A stretch of 64,000 nucleotides of DNA from Phlebotomus papatasi. Its lineage: Eukaryota; Arthropoda; Insecta; Diptera; Psychodidae. How positions within the stretch are numbered: the stretch's first letter is position 1; every line of letters starts with the position of its first letter. Where the stretch lies: positions 21,049,078 through 21,113,077 of the forward strand of contig NC_077224.1 of the NCBI RefSeq assembly GCF_024763615.1, given 5' to 3'. Of the stretch, positions 34,906 through 45,560 are shown one piece after another. The position numbers and the translations under genes are program-made. A model generated the notes under the pieces. That model was not told the DNA's origin, did no database searches, and saw only the letters and a list, made by a program, of their open reading frames with translations.

Positions 34906-35388
34906 TATATAGCAAAGACGTGCAAGAACCGTTGAAACCGAATAAACGTCAAATGAAACATGTACAGTAGAGTCTCGCTTAGGCCATCGCTCTATAGTCC
35001 ACAATTTATTGACCGTTGATTTCAAAACACTGATTTTAATTTAGGTTATGTTTTTTAGTATGTGACATGCATAATTATTTTAATATTTTTGGCAAACTTT
35101 ATTAAGTAATTGTGATAATTGTGATCCACAATGAAAAGATCAAGGACAAGTACCACAATCGCAAAGAAAGTGGAAGCCGTCGAGCAATTTCAATACTAAA
35201 AATCGTTGATAATTTTAAAAAATTACATGGACTCTATAGTGCGACCCAAGTGTCAAATTTGAAACCAAATATGGACTATAGCGAGACGAGCGAGACTCTA
35301 CTGTACGTCAATGGTCAAAACTCTGCCTGAGCAAACTTATTTTGACGTTAATTCGGTTTCAACGGTTTTTGCACACCTCTGCTGTATA
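34906..35388. mobile_element. MITE with AACCGTTGAAACCGAATAAACG ends, interrupted
   Basis: The left arm TGCAAGAACCGTTGAAACCG, AATAAACGTCAAATG is mirrored by TTCGGTTTCAACGGTTTTTGCA. Removing the pogo-like insert leaves about 140 bp closely matching the solo copy at 41575-41692. Confidence 0.75.
34965..35303. mobile_element. 339-bp pogo-like MITE, CAGTAGAGTCTCGC end (nested)
   Basis: TA on each side (34963-34964, 35304-35305). The ends CAGTAGAGTCTCGCTTAGG and GCGAGACTCTACTG mirror each other. Size and ends match the neighbour at 34364-34703. Confidence 0.85.
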
Positions 35389-36529
35389 GGACCGTCTAAT
35401 AAGAAATGTCCGCGAGTTTCCATGGACTTTTCTCTGACGAATATTTCCACGGCTTTTCCTATGGATTACTAGCGGTATAATCGGCAGTCAGCCCTTTAAA
35501 AATTTGGAAAAATCCTCTTTATTTCCACGAAATTATCCGTGGATATTTTGCATGCAACGGCATTAGAGGCTTCCGTGGTTTAATATTACGGAATTCTACG
35601 ACTCTCCTAGTGGATTTTTTAAAAATATTTTTCTTCAAAATAATTCCAAAAATTGATTAAAAATTTCGTGGAACTTTCATAGAGAATTTCCAGAAAAAAC
35701 ATCCACAAATATGAACGATCAGTGCCTATTGGCAGCTTAGAACTTGGAGAGTAGTCATCTATCAGACGAACACTCAGTTGTTCTACTTTTGAGTTGAAAA
35801 TATTGCTACCATATTGTTCATTTGAGTATGTCTAACTCGCAAGAATTATAGCGTTAGGTCGAAATATAATTGCAGAATTTTCGCGCTTAGTTCCATGGAG
35901 TCTTGGTCGGAAAGATATCAGAAAATATACTCAGAATATTCAAAGGAAATTTTGAATAAATTTCCAGGGAATGCTCTCAGATATGTTGCAAGAAAATCCA
36001 CGCGAAAAAAGCTGATAACTCCGCAGAACTTCAAGCGGAATATTAGCGTTTATTTCCACGGAAACTCTCGCGGAAAAAGAGAAGACAAATTCCAGGGATT
36101 TTTCTGTTACTGTGAAACTTTGCGGCCGATCGGCTACAGGGTCTTTTGGCGGCTTTAACTGTCAGGAATCAGGGGTCTCTCGACATTTCATTTTTCCATG
36201 CGTTTTTGCCTAGAGACACTGAAGACTCTTGGCAAGTTTTTTCCTAAAGTGAATTGAGTTATCAGTCTGATATATTTCGAAATTGTGCATTAAAAGCTAT
36301 CTAAAAATACATATTTCATAATGCTCGCCGAAATAGTACAAGAAATACGAGGAAATTTGTTTAAGTCGCGGTGCAATATCTGCAAAATTTTTACAAGGAA
36401 AAGTGAAAAATAGCTTCACTTTTTATTAGGCTTGTTGGGCCCCTGCGGTCAGAATAGTTTCTGACCAAGTGGTAATTCATATTGAGAAACCCTTGTCAAT
36501 TATACGAGAAACGCTTCGCGAAAGCCACT

Positions 36530-36880
36530 CCTTGCACTGCGAAACCCGAGAAACCCAATTTCTGCATCGCGAAACCCAAGAAACCCAAAATTTGCATCGC
36601 GAAACCCGAGAAACCCAATTTCTGCATCGCAAAAGCCAAGCAACCCAAAAATTTCATCGCGAAACCCAAAAATTGTATTGTGAAACCCGAGAAAACAAAT
36701 TTCTGCATTGCGAAACCCGAGAAACCCACAAATTGCACCACGAAACCCGAGAAACCAAATTTATGCATTGCGAAACCTGAGAAACCCAGAAATTGCATCG
36801 CGAAACCCGAGAGACCTAAAAATTGCATCGCGAAACCCAAGAAACCTACTCTTTGCTTCGCGAAACCCGAGAGGCCAGAA
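36530..36880. repeat. 30-bp minisatellite (GAAACCCGAGAAACCC unit)
   Basis: About 11 imperfect units, mostly 30 bp with one shorter, consensus GAAACCCGAGAAACCCAAAA then TTGCATCGC. Because the period is a multiple of three, several frames on both strands stay open across it and mimic Pro/Lys- or Arg/Glu/Thr-rich proteins. It lies 330 bp beyond the Ing3 stop. Confidence 0.9.
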
Positions 36881-37211
36881 ACCCTTGTCAGAAAAAATGG
36901 GAATGAGTTACTCCTTTGTGAAAGATAAAATATCCCTTTTACCTGTGAAAATATACTGCTTCGATACTACACTCCCTGGCTGTTTGGAAAAGATTCTCAA
37001 AAAAAAAAGAATCCAAATTACTTTCCAGTTTGGTTATATATCTTTTCTTCTTTAATTTTCATCACAATACATCAACCAACAATTTTTTTTTAGACACAAC
37101 AATTGGAGAAATATATATTTTTTGCGATTTTTCATGAATTTGGAAAAGTTCTCTGCTGGAAAAATAATCTCAATAATCTGCATGCAATTGACCAGAATTC
37201 CAAGTCTCCTT

Positions 37212-40200
37212 TTACGTCTTTCGTGCACCTCTTCGACGCATCGATGATGTGCATTGAGGACAGTACCACTTCCCTTTGGGTGACTGTGTAATGCCCACAC
37301 ATGGATAGTGGAACCACTCAAAGGGACACTGAAAATGGATAAGCCATAAGAAAGTTGTTTACTTGAAGGAAAACCTCTGAAATGTTCAAAACTTACGTCT
37401 TCATTGTCGCAGGCAACCATGTCTCCGTAAGAGACTTGATTGCAGATGCAGTAGCGCGGTTCGTTGGGATCATAGGTCCACTCTCCTTCTGGAGTTTGCT
37501 CTACTACCATCCCATTCTCATTGATCATAACCGTGGGCGTTGTAGGCTCCACCAGGGGAACTTGAGTAGTTGTTGGGGTCGCCGGAAGCGACGAATGGCT
37601 ATTTTGCGACAAGCTGGAGTTTAATTTCCTACAAATTTTGATGCTTTACTATGCAAAAACATTTACAGAGAACTTAGGATATGATCAATTAGAGGTTTGG
37701 GTAAACATAACCTTGAATTGGGGAACACAATTTGTTTTAAATAACAGGAAGGTCTTTGATAAGGAAAAGGTGAACAGGAAATTAAAGATTCTGACTCACT
37801 TCTTATGCCTCCTTTGACTGGAGTTGTACGAACTGCCTTCACGCTCAACTGCTCGGAGAGCCGAGTGTGTGACGCCTGCTAGATCTGTTCCTAAGAGCAG
37901 TTCATGGGCTCCACTGCCCGATGAGCTGTGAATGGCCTCGTAGGAAGCCTTCAGACTGGCAGTACGCCTTCCCTGCTGCATCTGCTGAGTGGCTGCAATG
38001 GCCTGACTGGCAGCCGCTGCAATGGCATTCCCAGCCCCAATATTGTGCAGACTGTAAGTGACTGAGGAATTGGGAGTACTTGTGAGTGGCTGATGGTGAG
38101 AGACACTGCTTGTAGCGACATTTGGAGTTACAGGGCGAACAGGAGTCTGAGAATTGGTTATACTCAGCGCCTGACGCTTCTCCACGCCTAAGCTTGCACC
38201 ACTTCCACTGTCTCGCCTCTTTTCTGTTTTATGTCGGTAGCGAGTGTCTGTTCTCTGACTCTGACCACTCCCTGAGACTGTACTTCCACTGGCCAAATGG
38301 CCAAAGTATCGGTTTTCCTTCTGGTGATTACCACCTGAACCTCCGATACTATTACCCGTACCATCGAGCTCTAGAGATCGCTTTTCTAGGATCTCAGTGA
38401 TCCCATTGTGATCAGCCTCGAGCTCACACTTAAATTTGTACAATTCAGTGTCCAATCGACGCAAGTAGCGATCGACTAAATCATACATTTGACTAGCAAG
38501 TTGTACCTTCTCATCAGCATCCTCGAGGACTTTGTAGTAGTCCTTTCGAAGAGACTGAAATTCAGCCTCTGCCTGACTGGATTGCACTTCATTCCTCCGA
38601 CACTGAGAAAAGAAAACACGGACTCTCTTGTCTAGCGAATCCATGTTATCTTCAAAGAAATACCCAAAATATTACTTTTCACGGAACCTTTTCTCTGGGT
38701 TTGAGACTCTATCAACTCACTCTGTACGTATAAGTCCATTTCTCTCATCTCTGTGAATCTATCCCTCAACTCCTGTGGCAAATGTTCAATCACTGCAATT
38801 GCAAAAATTGCAGAAAAATGATAATACGGGTACAATATTTCGTCGGTTGGCTCAGCAACTGTGCTAAGTGCATCTACTTTGTGTCTGCATTTGTTGCAAA
38901 CGCCGCGCAGCGATGCGTTGCTTACAACGAATGCTGACACAAAGCAAATGCAGTTGCTAAGCCAACCGACGATTTCGTAGAGGAATTAGACCTTTTCTTA
39001 GCTGAGACTTCTATAGAAATGCATTATTAATTTTTCTTATACAGGGATGGGTTTGTTAGTCTTAAGATCTGACGAATCAATCCATTCCGAAAATATACTG
39101 GAAATAGATAGTCCTTACATAAGTTTTTTACAGACTGATGATTTTTGTGAAAAAAAATCTATTAGGGGGCGCAGAGTGCACTTGCCGAAAGCTCTGGGCA
39201 AGATTGAAAAAGTGTATTTCTTTTTGAGGTAGCTTGAAATTTACTGCCTATCACCGGAGAGTGCTCTATACATAGTTTTTTAAAGTTATTGAATGAAGGA
39301 ATAATTTTTATTCTTCACTCTGCAAACTAGTGCATAGAAATAACGTTATTAAATTAGGATTAAATTAAATTAAGAATTAAAATAAAATTGAAAATTCTTT
39401 CCTAACAAACATCTCGATATCAATTGCGGAGAAATAAATTATGCAATAGGGTAAGTGTGCCAAATTTCGGCATAGTTGCATTGATTTTTTTCATTCGTTC
39501 TACTTAAGGAGTGTTGCTTAGAACCTTGTAGAAAGTTTATCGTCTTTATTTACTTTAAAATTATTCTTAATATATTTTAAAATGAATAAAAATGTAGACA
39601 TAGCTTTGGTGCCCTATTTCGGCCACCTTCATTCTCATAGTTCCTTGACCTTCGGGAATTCTTCTAATGTCTTTTTCACGTCATCTCGTTTGTCGAAGCT
39701 ACATTTTTTGTTATTCTTTTGCATTGTATAATCTCTAGAGTATGTAAATATTCATGGAAATTCGAGGAACAAAAAAGGTGGCCGGAATTGCAAGCTGGCC
39801 GGAATTTGGCACACTTACCCTGTCTACTTTATGATTTGATTTACATAGTATGCGATAGATGCGAATGGGTTAGGACTTATATATCGTCGGTTGCGTCTAC
39901 CTCTGTCGTATCTGCATTTCTTTTGTGTCAACATTTCACGCAAGAGGGGACGTCTGTATTTTAGTTTGCACCGAATGCAGATACAATGCAAATGCAGATA
40001 CGACAGAGGTAGACACAACCGACGATATGGACATACATAATATGTTTAGTGCTGAACAGTTACTCCTCTCTTTCCTTCTCTATATGCCTCCTTTTCTTTC
40101 ACTTCTTCTGTTCTTATGTTAAATGTATAAGCGAGAGTGAAAAAGAGAATGCTTTTCAGTAGGTTAGACAGAGATACCAGTATTTTTCCGCAAATATATA

Positions 40201-41022
40201 GATTTTAATGAATTTTATTTTCAATAAATTATTGTGAATAAACGAATTAAGATATAAAATTCAAACTAAAAGGAAATGAAAGAATATTAAATTCACTCAC
40301 TTTTAGGCATAATAATTGGCGCTTAAAATATTCTATTTAACTAGGAGAATTATTAGAAAATGGAAAAAAACAGAGGAAAATGCACAATTTTGGGTGCACA
40401 TTTTCAAAAAATCTTTAAAAAAATAGACTTTTCATCGTAGGTTCTTGATATGTTCACAAGAGTTGTAGAGGATGAAATTTTGCGTTATTTTAGCTTTATG
40501 GGACTACCACCGGATAATTAGGAGCGGAGATATAAATTTTTGAATTTTAGGAAACAGCAAAAAACTAAAAATTCATTTAAAAAAATCTAGACGTGACCCG
40601 GGCAAACGGATTTCAGCTTTGAGACTCTTAAATTACCCTCTAATAAGTTTTGGTACTGTCGTCAAAGACACCCATAACGTGTCGCACAGTATTATTACTC
40701 CGTCATTTACACAAAGACATAAAAGAAAAAGGAAGTTTTAATTATAATTTTTCATTTATATTATTAGTTCGCGTTGTGAAATATTAAATAATAAATTTCA
40801 TGAAATTTTGGAAATTTTTCAAAGCCATAAGTTGAAGAAAATGTTTCTTGGGTATGATGCATTTTTCCCGGGCAACAATTGTCAAGTTGACAGTTGGTAA
40901 ATGTTTTCAGTTTGGCCGTCAGTTTGACAACCTAGCCAAGCCTCATTGTTTTTTATAATCAGCCAAAAATTGATTTTTACAGGAAATTACTTACTCTCCA
41001 AGTAATCCTCTAAGTACAACAT
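37212..41022 (-). CDS. Ing3: Inhibitor of growth family protein 3 (ING3), 5 exons
   Basis: Exons 41022-40995, 38792-38721, 38649-37800, 37628-37397 and 37328-37212 sum to 1299 nt, giving 432 aa (human ING3 is 418). Exon 1 is only 28 nt and encodes MLYLEDYLE plus the first base of M10; exon 2 continues IEHLPQELRDRFTEMREMDL, the ING3 signature. The N-terminal ING helical domain covers about residues 1-105, followed by a Ser/Thr/Gly/Gln-rich linker. The C-terminal PHD finger has C377, C379, C390, C395, H401, C404, C417 and C420 as C4HC3 ligands, with Y384, M387 and W399 where the H3K4me3 pocket lies in ING proteins. The tail is basic (RRRGARKT). ING3 is a subunit of the nuclear Tip60/NuA4 acetyltransferase complex. 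Intron 1 is 2.2 kb with three MITEs; the others are 71, 171 and 68 bp. Exons 4 and 5 split the PHD finger between N392-E-D394 and C395. Confidence 0.95.
38841..38971. mobile_element. Palindromic MITE CGTCGGTTGGCT in Ing3 intron 1
   Basis: CGTCGGTTGGCTCAGCAACTG is mirrored by CAGTTGCTAAGCCAACCGACG, 131 bp in all. Its edge is about 50 bp from Ing3 exon 2. Confidence 0.8.
39449..39820. mobile_element. GGGTAAGTGTGCC MITE in Ing3 intron 1
   Basis: The left end GGGTAAGTGTGCCAAATTTC, preceded by TA, is mirrored by GGAATTTGGCACACTTACCC. 372 bp. A longer relative lies at 41748-42947. Confidence 0.8.
39885..40024. mobile_element. Palindromic MITE CGTCGGTTG, second member
   Basis: CGTCGGTTGCGTCTACCTCT opposes AGAGGTAGACACAACCGACG; ATAT lies on both sides. 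140 bp. It shares only the outer CGTCGGTTG with the member at 38841. Confidence 0.8.
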
Positions 41023-41143
41023 GATTTCAAACACCTAAATTCACTGTTTTGCACGGATTTAGCGACACGAGGCGTTCAAAAAGGTGCTTTTGCGCAAAAA
41101 ATCCGAGCCACTAATCAATGAGTTGGGTGTTTGACAGTTCAGA
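41023..41143. promoter_or_regulatory. Candidate bidirectional promoter between Ing3 and the small plus-strand gene
   Basis: Only 121 bp separate the Ing3 ATG (minus) from the proposed small-gene ATG at 41144 (plus). The segment is less AT-rich than its surroundings, holds a GCGCAAAAAATCCGAGCC patch and no repeat. Divergent spacing this tight usually means a shared core promoter. No TATA box is evident. The call depends on the small gene being real. Confidence 0.45.
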
Positions 41144-41538
41144 ATGTGCTCGTCAAGGTAATTCGCTTGACTGAGCGACTGCGCGAAAATTCAATTTAAA
41201 CTGAGCGATTTTTCGCCTTACAGAAATTCAAAAAAAAATCTCAACCGTTTTCCACAATTGCAAAGAAAGAAAATTCAGGGAATCACACTTAATCTCAATG
41301 TTGTCAAGGAATTTGAGGTGGCAAGACAAGATATAGCTGCTGCCAAGAAAAGAACTCAAAATGTAAATAAACTAAAATAATCTTTTTTTTCCTTTAATAT
41401 CACTGGAATATTTTATTCCAGGCTAAAATTGAATCAGGGAAATTCTTTGGCCAAGTAGTCGCATATATTAATAAATTAAGCTTCATTCCCATCAATTTTG
41501 ACGTTGTTTTGAATTTTAATATTTCAATGAAACTTTGA
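41144..41538 (+). CDS. Putative small divergent gene, 3 exons, unknown product of 89 aa
   Basis: I do not recognise this product. Exon 1 is 41144-41157 (ATG TGC TCG TCA AG), with donor GTAATT. A 66-bp intron ends in CGCCTTACAG. Exon 2 is 41224-41362. A second intron, 41363-41421, runs from GTAAAT to TTTTATTCCAG. Exon 3 is 41422-41538 and ends in TGA. The frame closes exactly (270 nt). Exon 2 reads like coding sequence: a basic start (NSKKNLNRFPQLQRKK), then an Ile/Leu/Asn strand, then a charged helix with VKEFEVARQDIAAAKKRTQN. If intron 2 is retained the frame stops at 41380, giving 56 aa. AATAAA hexamers lie at 41470 and 41551; the second falls just after the stop and before a MITE at 41575. 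Position back to back with Ing3 adds support. There is no signal peptide or clear membrane segment in exons 1-2; exon 3 is more hydrophobic. Confidence 0.5.
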
Positions 41539-41550
41539 AAATTTCAAGCA

Positions 41551-41556
41551 AATAAA
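41551..41556 (+). terminator. Candidate poly(A) signal of the small divergent gene
   Basis: AATAAA 12 bases after the TGA at 41536-41538. It sits between the proposed coding end and the next repeat, as expected for a compact 3'UTR. Confidence 0.35.
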
Positions 41557-41574
41557 TTTAATGATTTGAGGGGT

Positions 41575-41692
41575 CAGCAAGAACCGTTGGAAACCGAATA
41601 AACGTCAAAATAATTTTGTCCAAGTAGAGTTTTGACCATTGACGTACAATTTTCATTTGACGTTTGTTCGTTTTTCAACGATTCTATCACAT
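41575..41692. mobile_element. Solo AACCGTTGAAACC MITE (unoccupied relative of 34906-35388)
   Basis: CAAGAACCGTTGGAAACCGA at one end and TTTTTCAACGATTC at the other. At 41645-41646 it has the single TA where the copy at 34906 carries the pogo-like insert. Confidence 0.75.
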
Positions 41693-41747
41693 TTGTGATA
41701 AGTAATCAATGGCTTTGAAATGCTCAGAGCGAAAAGGGCTTACCGTA

Positions 41748-42947
41748 GGGGAAGTGTGCTAAATTTCGGCATAGTTGCAAATAAGCACATAAGTCCTAAA
41801 TTTATCATCTTGGTGTTTTTTTAAATCAATACCTGTGATATTTAAAATTGAATAAAAATATAGGCATTGCTTTGGGTAATATTCTGGCCAATGAGTGCAA
41901 TTTCGGCCACCTTCTCTATGACCACCTTTTGTGAAATACCTAATAAAACTGGTTATTTCAAGAACCTAGTCTACCAAGTCGTCATCCTGTTTACGAGAAA
42001 GAATTGTAAGATGACTCACAGAACCCTGAGATCTTTCGTGTGATTTATCTTGAAGCATTGGCCTAGGTAGGGACCTTCCCTTCCGTAATATTTCCAAGAC
42101 CGTTTCCACATTATTATTTTTCATATCGGTGATATTTTTTTCTTTGACATTTTGCAACCTATAAATTGAAAAAAAAAATAAATAAGAATTTTGGGGAAGA
42201 AGAGATGTGGCCGAAATAGCAAACATTAACTGACTGGAGAGACGCTTACAATATGTTCATTTTTTTACATGAAATACGTGATCCGAGACATTTATCGTGG
42301 AATTTAAACAATGATTTGCTATTAACATAAACAAAAGAAATCTTTAATGAACACTAATCAGATTTAGTGAAAAACTTCTAACACTGGGAAAAAAGGAGGG
42401 TGCGATTAACTTTTTTTTACACCTTTTTAAGGGTAAAATTAACGTGAAAAAGGGTAACTTTAACCCCCAATACACCTAAAAAGGGTAATATTTACACCGA
42501 TTTTGGATCAATACTGCAGGGTAAAATTAACGTTTCCGGAATGTTATTGTAACTTTTTGGGATTTATCTCAGTGAAGGGAAATCATTTGCACTTCACGAC
42601 AAACCACAAGATTGCTAGCAGTATAAATCCTCTGTAGTCGCTAGCTCTCACCGTTTGGCCTCTAGAGCTGACAACATGACGACAAATAGCGTTACGCCAT
42701 ATCTCAGAAATCGTTTAAAACGCGGAGATATCTTTAGGAAAGCGTACCCCGGGGGGTGGAAGGTGAAAATTTTCGGGTGCGCAAAAGTCGAGGAATTGCA
42801 ATACTGTTCTCTCCGTGGAGTTCGTGCAGTAAAAAATCATTCAATATTCGAAGATTAAATCTTTAATTTTTAATATAGTTGCTTGGTCGAAGTTACACTC
42901 AAAGTGGTCAAAATTTGAAGCTGGCCGAAATTTGGTACACTTACCTT
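41748..42947. mobile_element. 1.2-kb GGGGAAGTGTGC element with two nested insertions
   Basis: The left end GGGGAAGTGTGCTAAATTTC and right end GAAATTTGGTACACTTACCT match the 39449 family. Inside lie a CACTGAGA-family MITE (42382-42574) and a stretch at about 42640-42860 of the ACTGCTCGAACTC-type repeat. The remainder is unique to this copy. Confidence 0.6.
42382..42574. mobile_element. CACTGAGA-family MITE, copy 3 (internally deleted)
   Basis: CACTGGGAAAAAAGGAGGGT to TTTATCTCAGTG, 193 bp. About 60 bp present in the other copies (the AATGTTAATTTT stretch) is missing near the left side. Confidence 0.8.
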
Positions 42948-43159
42948 GTATGCATTTTCTTACTCAAGACGCACTCCTTCCAGGATTGTAGTTTTGACAA
43001 ATGGCGGGAAATATACAAATGGTTCAGATCGTTCAGACCCTTATGTGAGAGATTGAATTCTTCTTTTTACGCTTTAGATTTCTTCAAAGCTTTAATTTTT
43101 CCAGAATAATTTTTTAAAATTCTAAAATCTAAAATTAATGTAAATTATTTTACATTAAA

Positions 43160-44040
43160 TTTTTGTTTATCTTTTATATACAGTAAACTCTTCTAAGAAG
43201 AAAATTGTCTGAGTTGAAGTTGGAAGACAAATTAGAGTGTAGATGGGTGTGGGTTCAGAGAAATCACATCGGAAATTGCGAGGGTGGTTTTTGTTGTGGG
43301 GGAGGGTGGAAAAACAGAAACGATGAAAGACCCTCCTCCTTCCGGACATACACAAAAAATACACACGAAAATATTCTTCTTTCCTCCCTTTTCCTGTGGA
43401 AAATTGTTGAGGTTGGGATTTTCTACTCTTCACTTCACACAATAAATCCCATCTTCCATTTTTTTCCTTCCTTCCTTCCTGCCTCACCAATTTCACCACC
43501 CATTTTCTACTGACGGAGACAATCAATGTGGCAGGCATCTTCCATGTTTGAATCTCTTTCTCCTCTCATGGGGATTTATTCTGCCTCATGATGCCACACT
43601 AGCAAGGAGAAAAAAAAAGCGAAACCCAGAGAAATCCTCGCAGAATTTGTACAATAGCTAGTGGACGATAATAAATCACGTGGCCGGATTTTGACAAGAG
43701 AAGGATCAGCAAATGAAGTTGATGTTCGTCCCTCGTTTCTAGAGCACTGTTTTCCATCCATGATTTTGGGGTATTGTGGGAGTCTGGCCAGATGCTTCCT
43801 GCCACACGGAGTTTTTTTTTCAGCAAAATCCCTTCAGGCTTTTTGAGGATGGTGGGTGGGGCTGGGTGATAACGCAAAAAAGGCCGATAAAGCTTTGAAT
43901 CTGATAAATGCAAAATGATGAATAGTCAATGATGTTGAAGCTTTGGATTTCCATTCAGAGATCATTGAGAGGAAAATGGTGTGAAAAATGGGTGATTTAT
44001 GCATATGATGAGCTATTGACAGTAATATGACCGTCATACT
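43160..44040. other. Repeat-free, GC-richer island, no gene recognised
   Basis: Frames up to about 120 codons are open on both strands, but their translations are low-complexity and contradictory. The tract has CT-rich stretches (CCTTCCTTCCTTCC) and no relatives in the window. It could be unique intron or regulatory DNA of a gene extending beyond the window. Confidence 0.25.
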
Positions 44041-44860
44041 ACTAAAATATTACTGTTTTATTTTATTGCACTATTTTAATGATTTTTACATACCGATGAT
44101 TTTTCTTTCAATTGATTATCTTATTAGCTAGCTATTGTAAGAGTGGGTAAAATTAGTTATTTTGTCATTAACTCATTCGCATCTATTTCATGGAATTCTT
44201 CTTTTATAATCTTCGTAAATCGTTGAAGAGGTAATGACAATGACATGATTCTCAACTTTAAATATTGTGCTCTTGTAAATAAGATATGATCGATAAAATT
44301 TATTTCATGAAGAATAACTGAAATCCGCAGAAATTGTGTTTTGTGCGAAAGAAATAAGAGATCTGTGATTTTGTGTTCATCACCGTCTTAACGTTGATAT
44401 CCGACCCGTTGAGCAAAACGATGAAAAAGCTTCTCAGCTCTTTACAAAAATCTCTTGAAAAATGTTTAAAAAACATTAAAACACGTTAAAAAGTAAATCT
44501 GCAATCTTTTATCCGGATTGAATTTGCTTATCTACGAAACTTCGGAAGCTACTACACCAATCTCACTATTTTTTCAATTAACGCTTGATTAGTGTAATAT
44601 TTGGGGCCTTTTTATTGACCAACTGACTCCGAAATTTTTGGAATAGATGTCATTGGGGTCACTATCAGAGATACTTACAATGCGCTATCGTTCTGAGTTG
44701 AAACCCTGGGTCTGCCAGTAGTGGCGTTTTTCAGACTATTGAAAATTTGTTATTTTTCATAAAATTAAGCAATTGACGACGCAGATTCATTCCGGCTGTA
44801 CATATCTCTCTCTAGCTTCTTATTTTTTTTTTATAACAAAGCATATATTATTTCTTTATT
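44041..44860. other. AT-rich non-coding DNA
   Basis: No coding frame or repeat boundary recognised. Confidence 0.3.
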
Positions 44861-44861
44861 T

Positions 44862-45560
44862 TACTGCTCGAACTCAAAGAGAGAGCAGTTATATATTCGT
44901 CTTTTTTCAAGTTGTCTCCGTCCTGGAGCTTAAACGGTAAGAGATATCGACTTCCGGTCTTCGGTGACCCCCAATAAAAACAACAGTATCTCCAGATGTT
45001 TGTTTTTTCTTTATAAACCTTTTTTTTTTGGTTTTTCTTACAATTGACCCTAGCTTTTTCAGTGATTTTCGGATATGTTTTAGAGGTAGTCCAGGCGAAC
45101 ATTTCGTCCAAACATACCTATCTATGACCATAAAATTCGTCATTTTGAATTAGTGAAGGTCGAATTCTGAACACGGCTGCATCAGTCTTCATCGGTAATG
45201 AACCGGTTAAGTACCGTTTTTGATTTTTTTTCGAAAATTATTTTTTACTTGATTTTAAGTTTGTTCCCGAGCTAGAGGTCACACGGAAAGAGATATTGAC
45301 TTCCGGTCTTCGATGACCCCCCCCCCCCATAAGTGGACATTATCTCGGACAGTCTTTTTTTCCTTTTTGCCCTATCCTCCATCCCTCCCTTATAAACCAT
45401 GTTTTTTTTGGTTTACCTCAAAATTGGCCCAAGCTTTTTCAATGATTTTCTGATATGTTCTAGAGGTAAATCCAGGCGAGCATTTCGTCTAAACATACTT
45501 ATGGCCGAAAAATTCGGCATTTCTAATTATTGAAGGTCAAAAGTCACCCCTTATAGAGGG
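44862..45560. repeat. ACTGCTCGAACTC / AGATATCGACTTCCGG / poly-C repeat, two units
   Basis: Begins ACTGCTCGAACTCAAAGAGA. Unit one has GGTAAGAGATATCGACTTCC at 44937 and unit two GGAAAGAGATATTGACTTCC at 45286; each then reads GGTCTTCGRTGACCCCC. In the second unit the C run is about 13 long (45317-45329). Both continue into AGCTTTTTCARTGATTTTC. Confidence 0.7.

Larger units (their letters stand above)
34713..36142. mobile_element. Degraded outer element with AGCCCTATAGCC ends, hosting nested elements
   Basis: The left end near 34715 (GCCCTATAGCCAACTGCCGC) is weakly mirrored near 36124-36142 (GCGGCCGATCGGCTACAGGG). The interior on both flanks is dominated by TTCCACGG/CCGCGTGGAA motifs. It contains the 34906-35388 element, which in turn contains the pogo-like MITE. 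The outermost assignment is tentative. Confidence 0.4.

Noticed and set aside
36469..37055. Long open frames on both strands giving Pro/Lys- or Arg/Glu/Thr-rich repeat proteins
   Set aside because: They are by-products of the 30-bp minisatellite; opposing strands and different frames are all open, with no start context or conserved domain.
43167..43538. 123-codon minus frame with a GTGAGG donor-like site near its start
   Set aside because: An opposing plus frame is equally open, both are low-complexity, and no partner exon was found.
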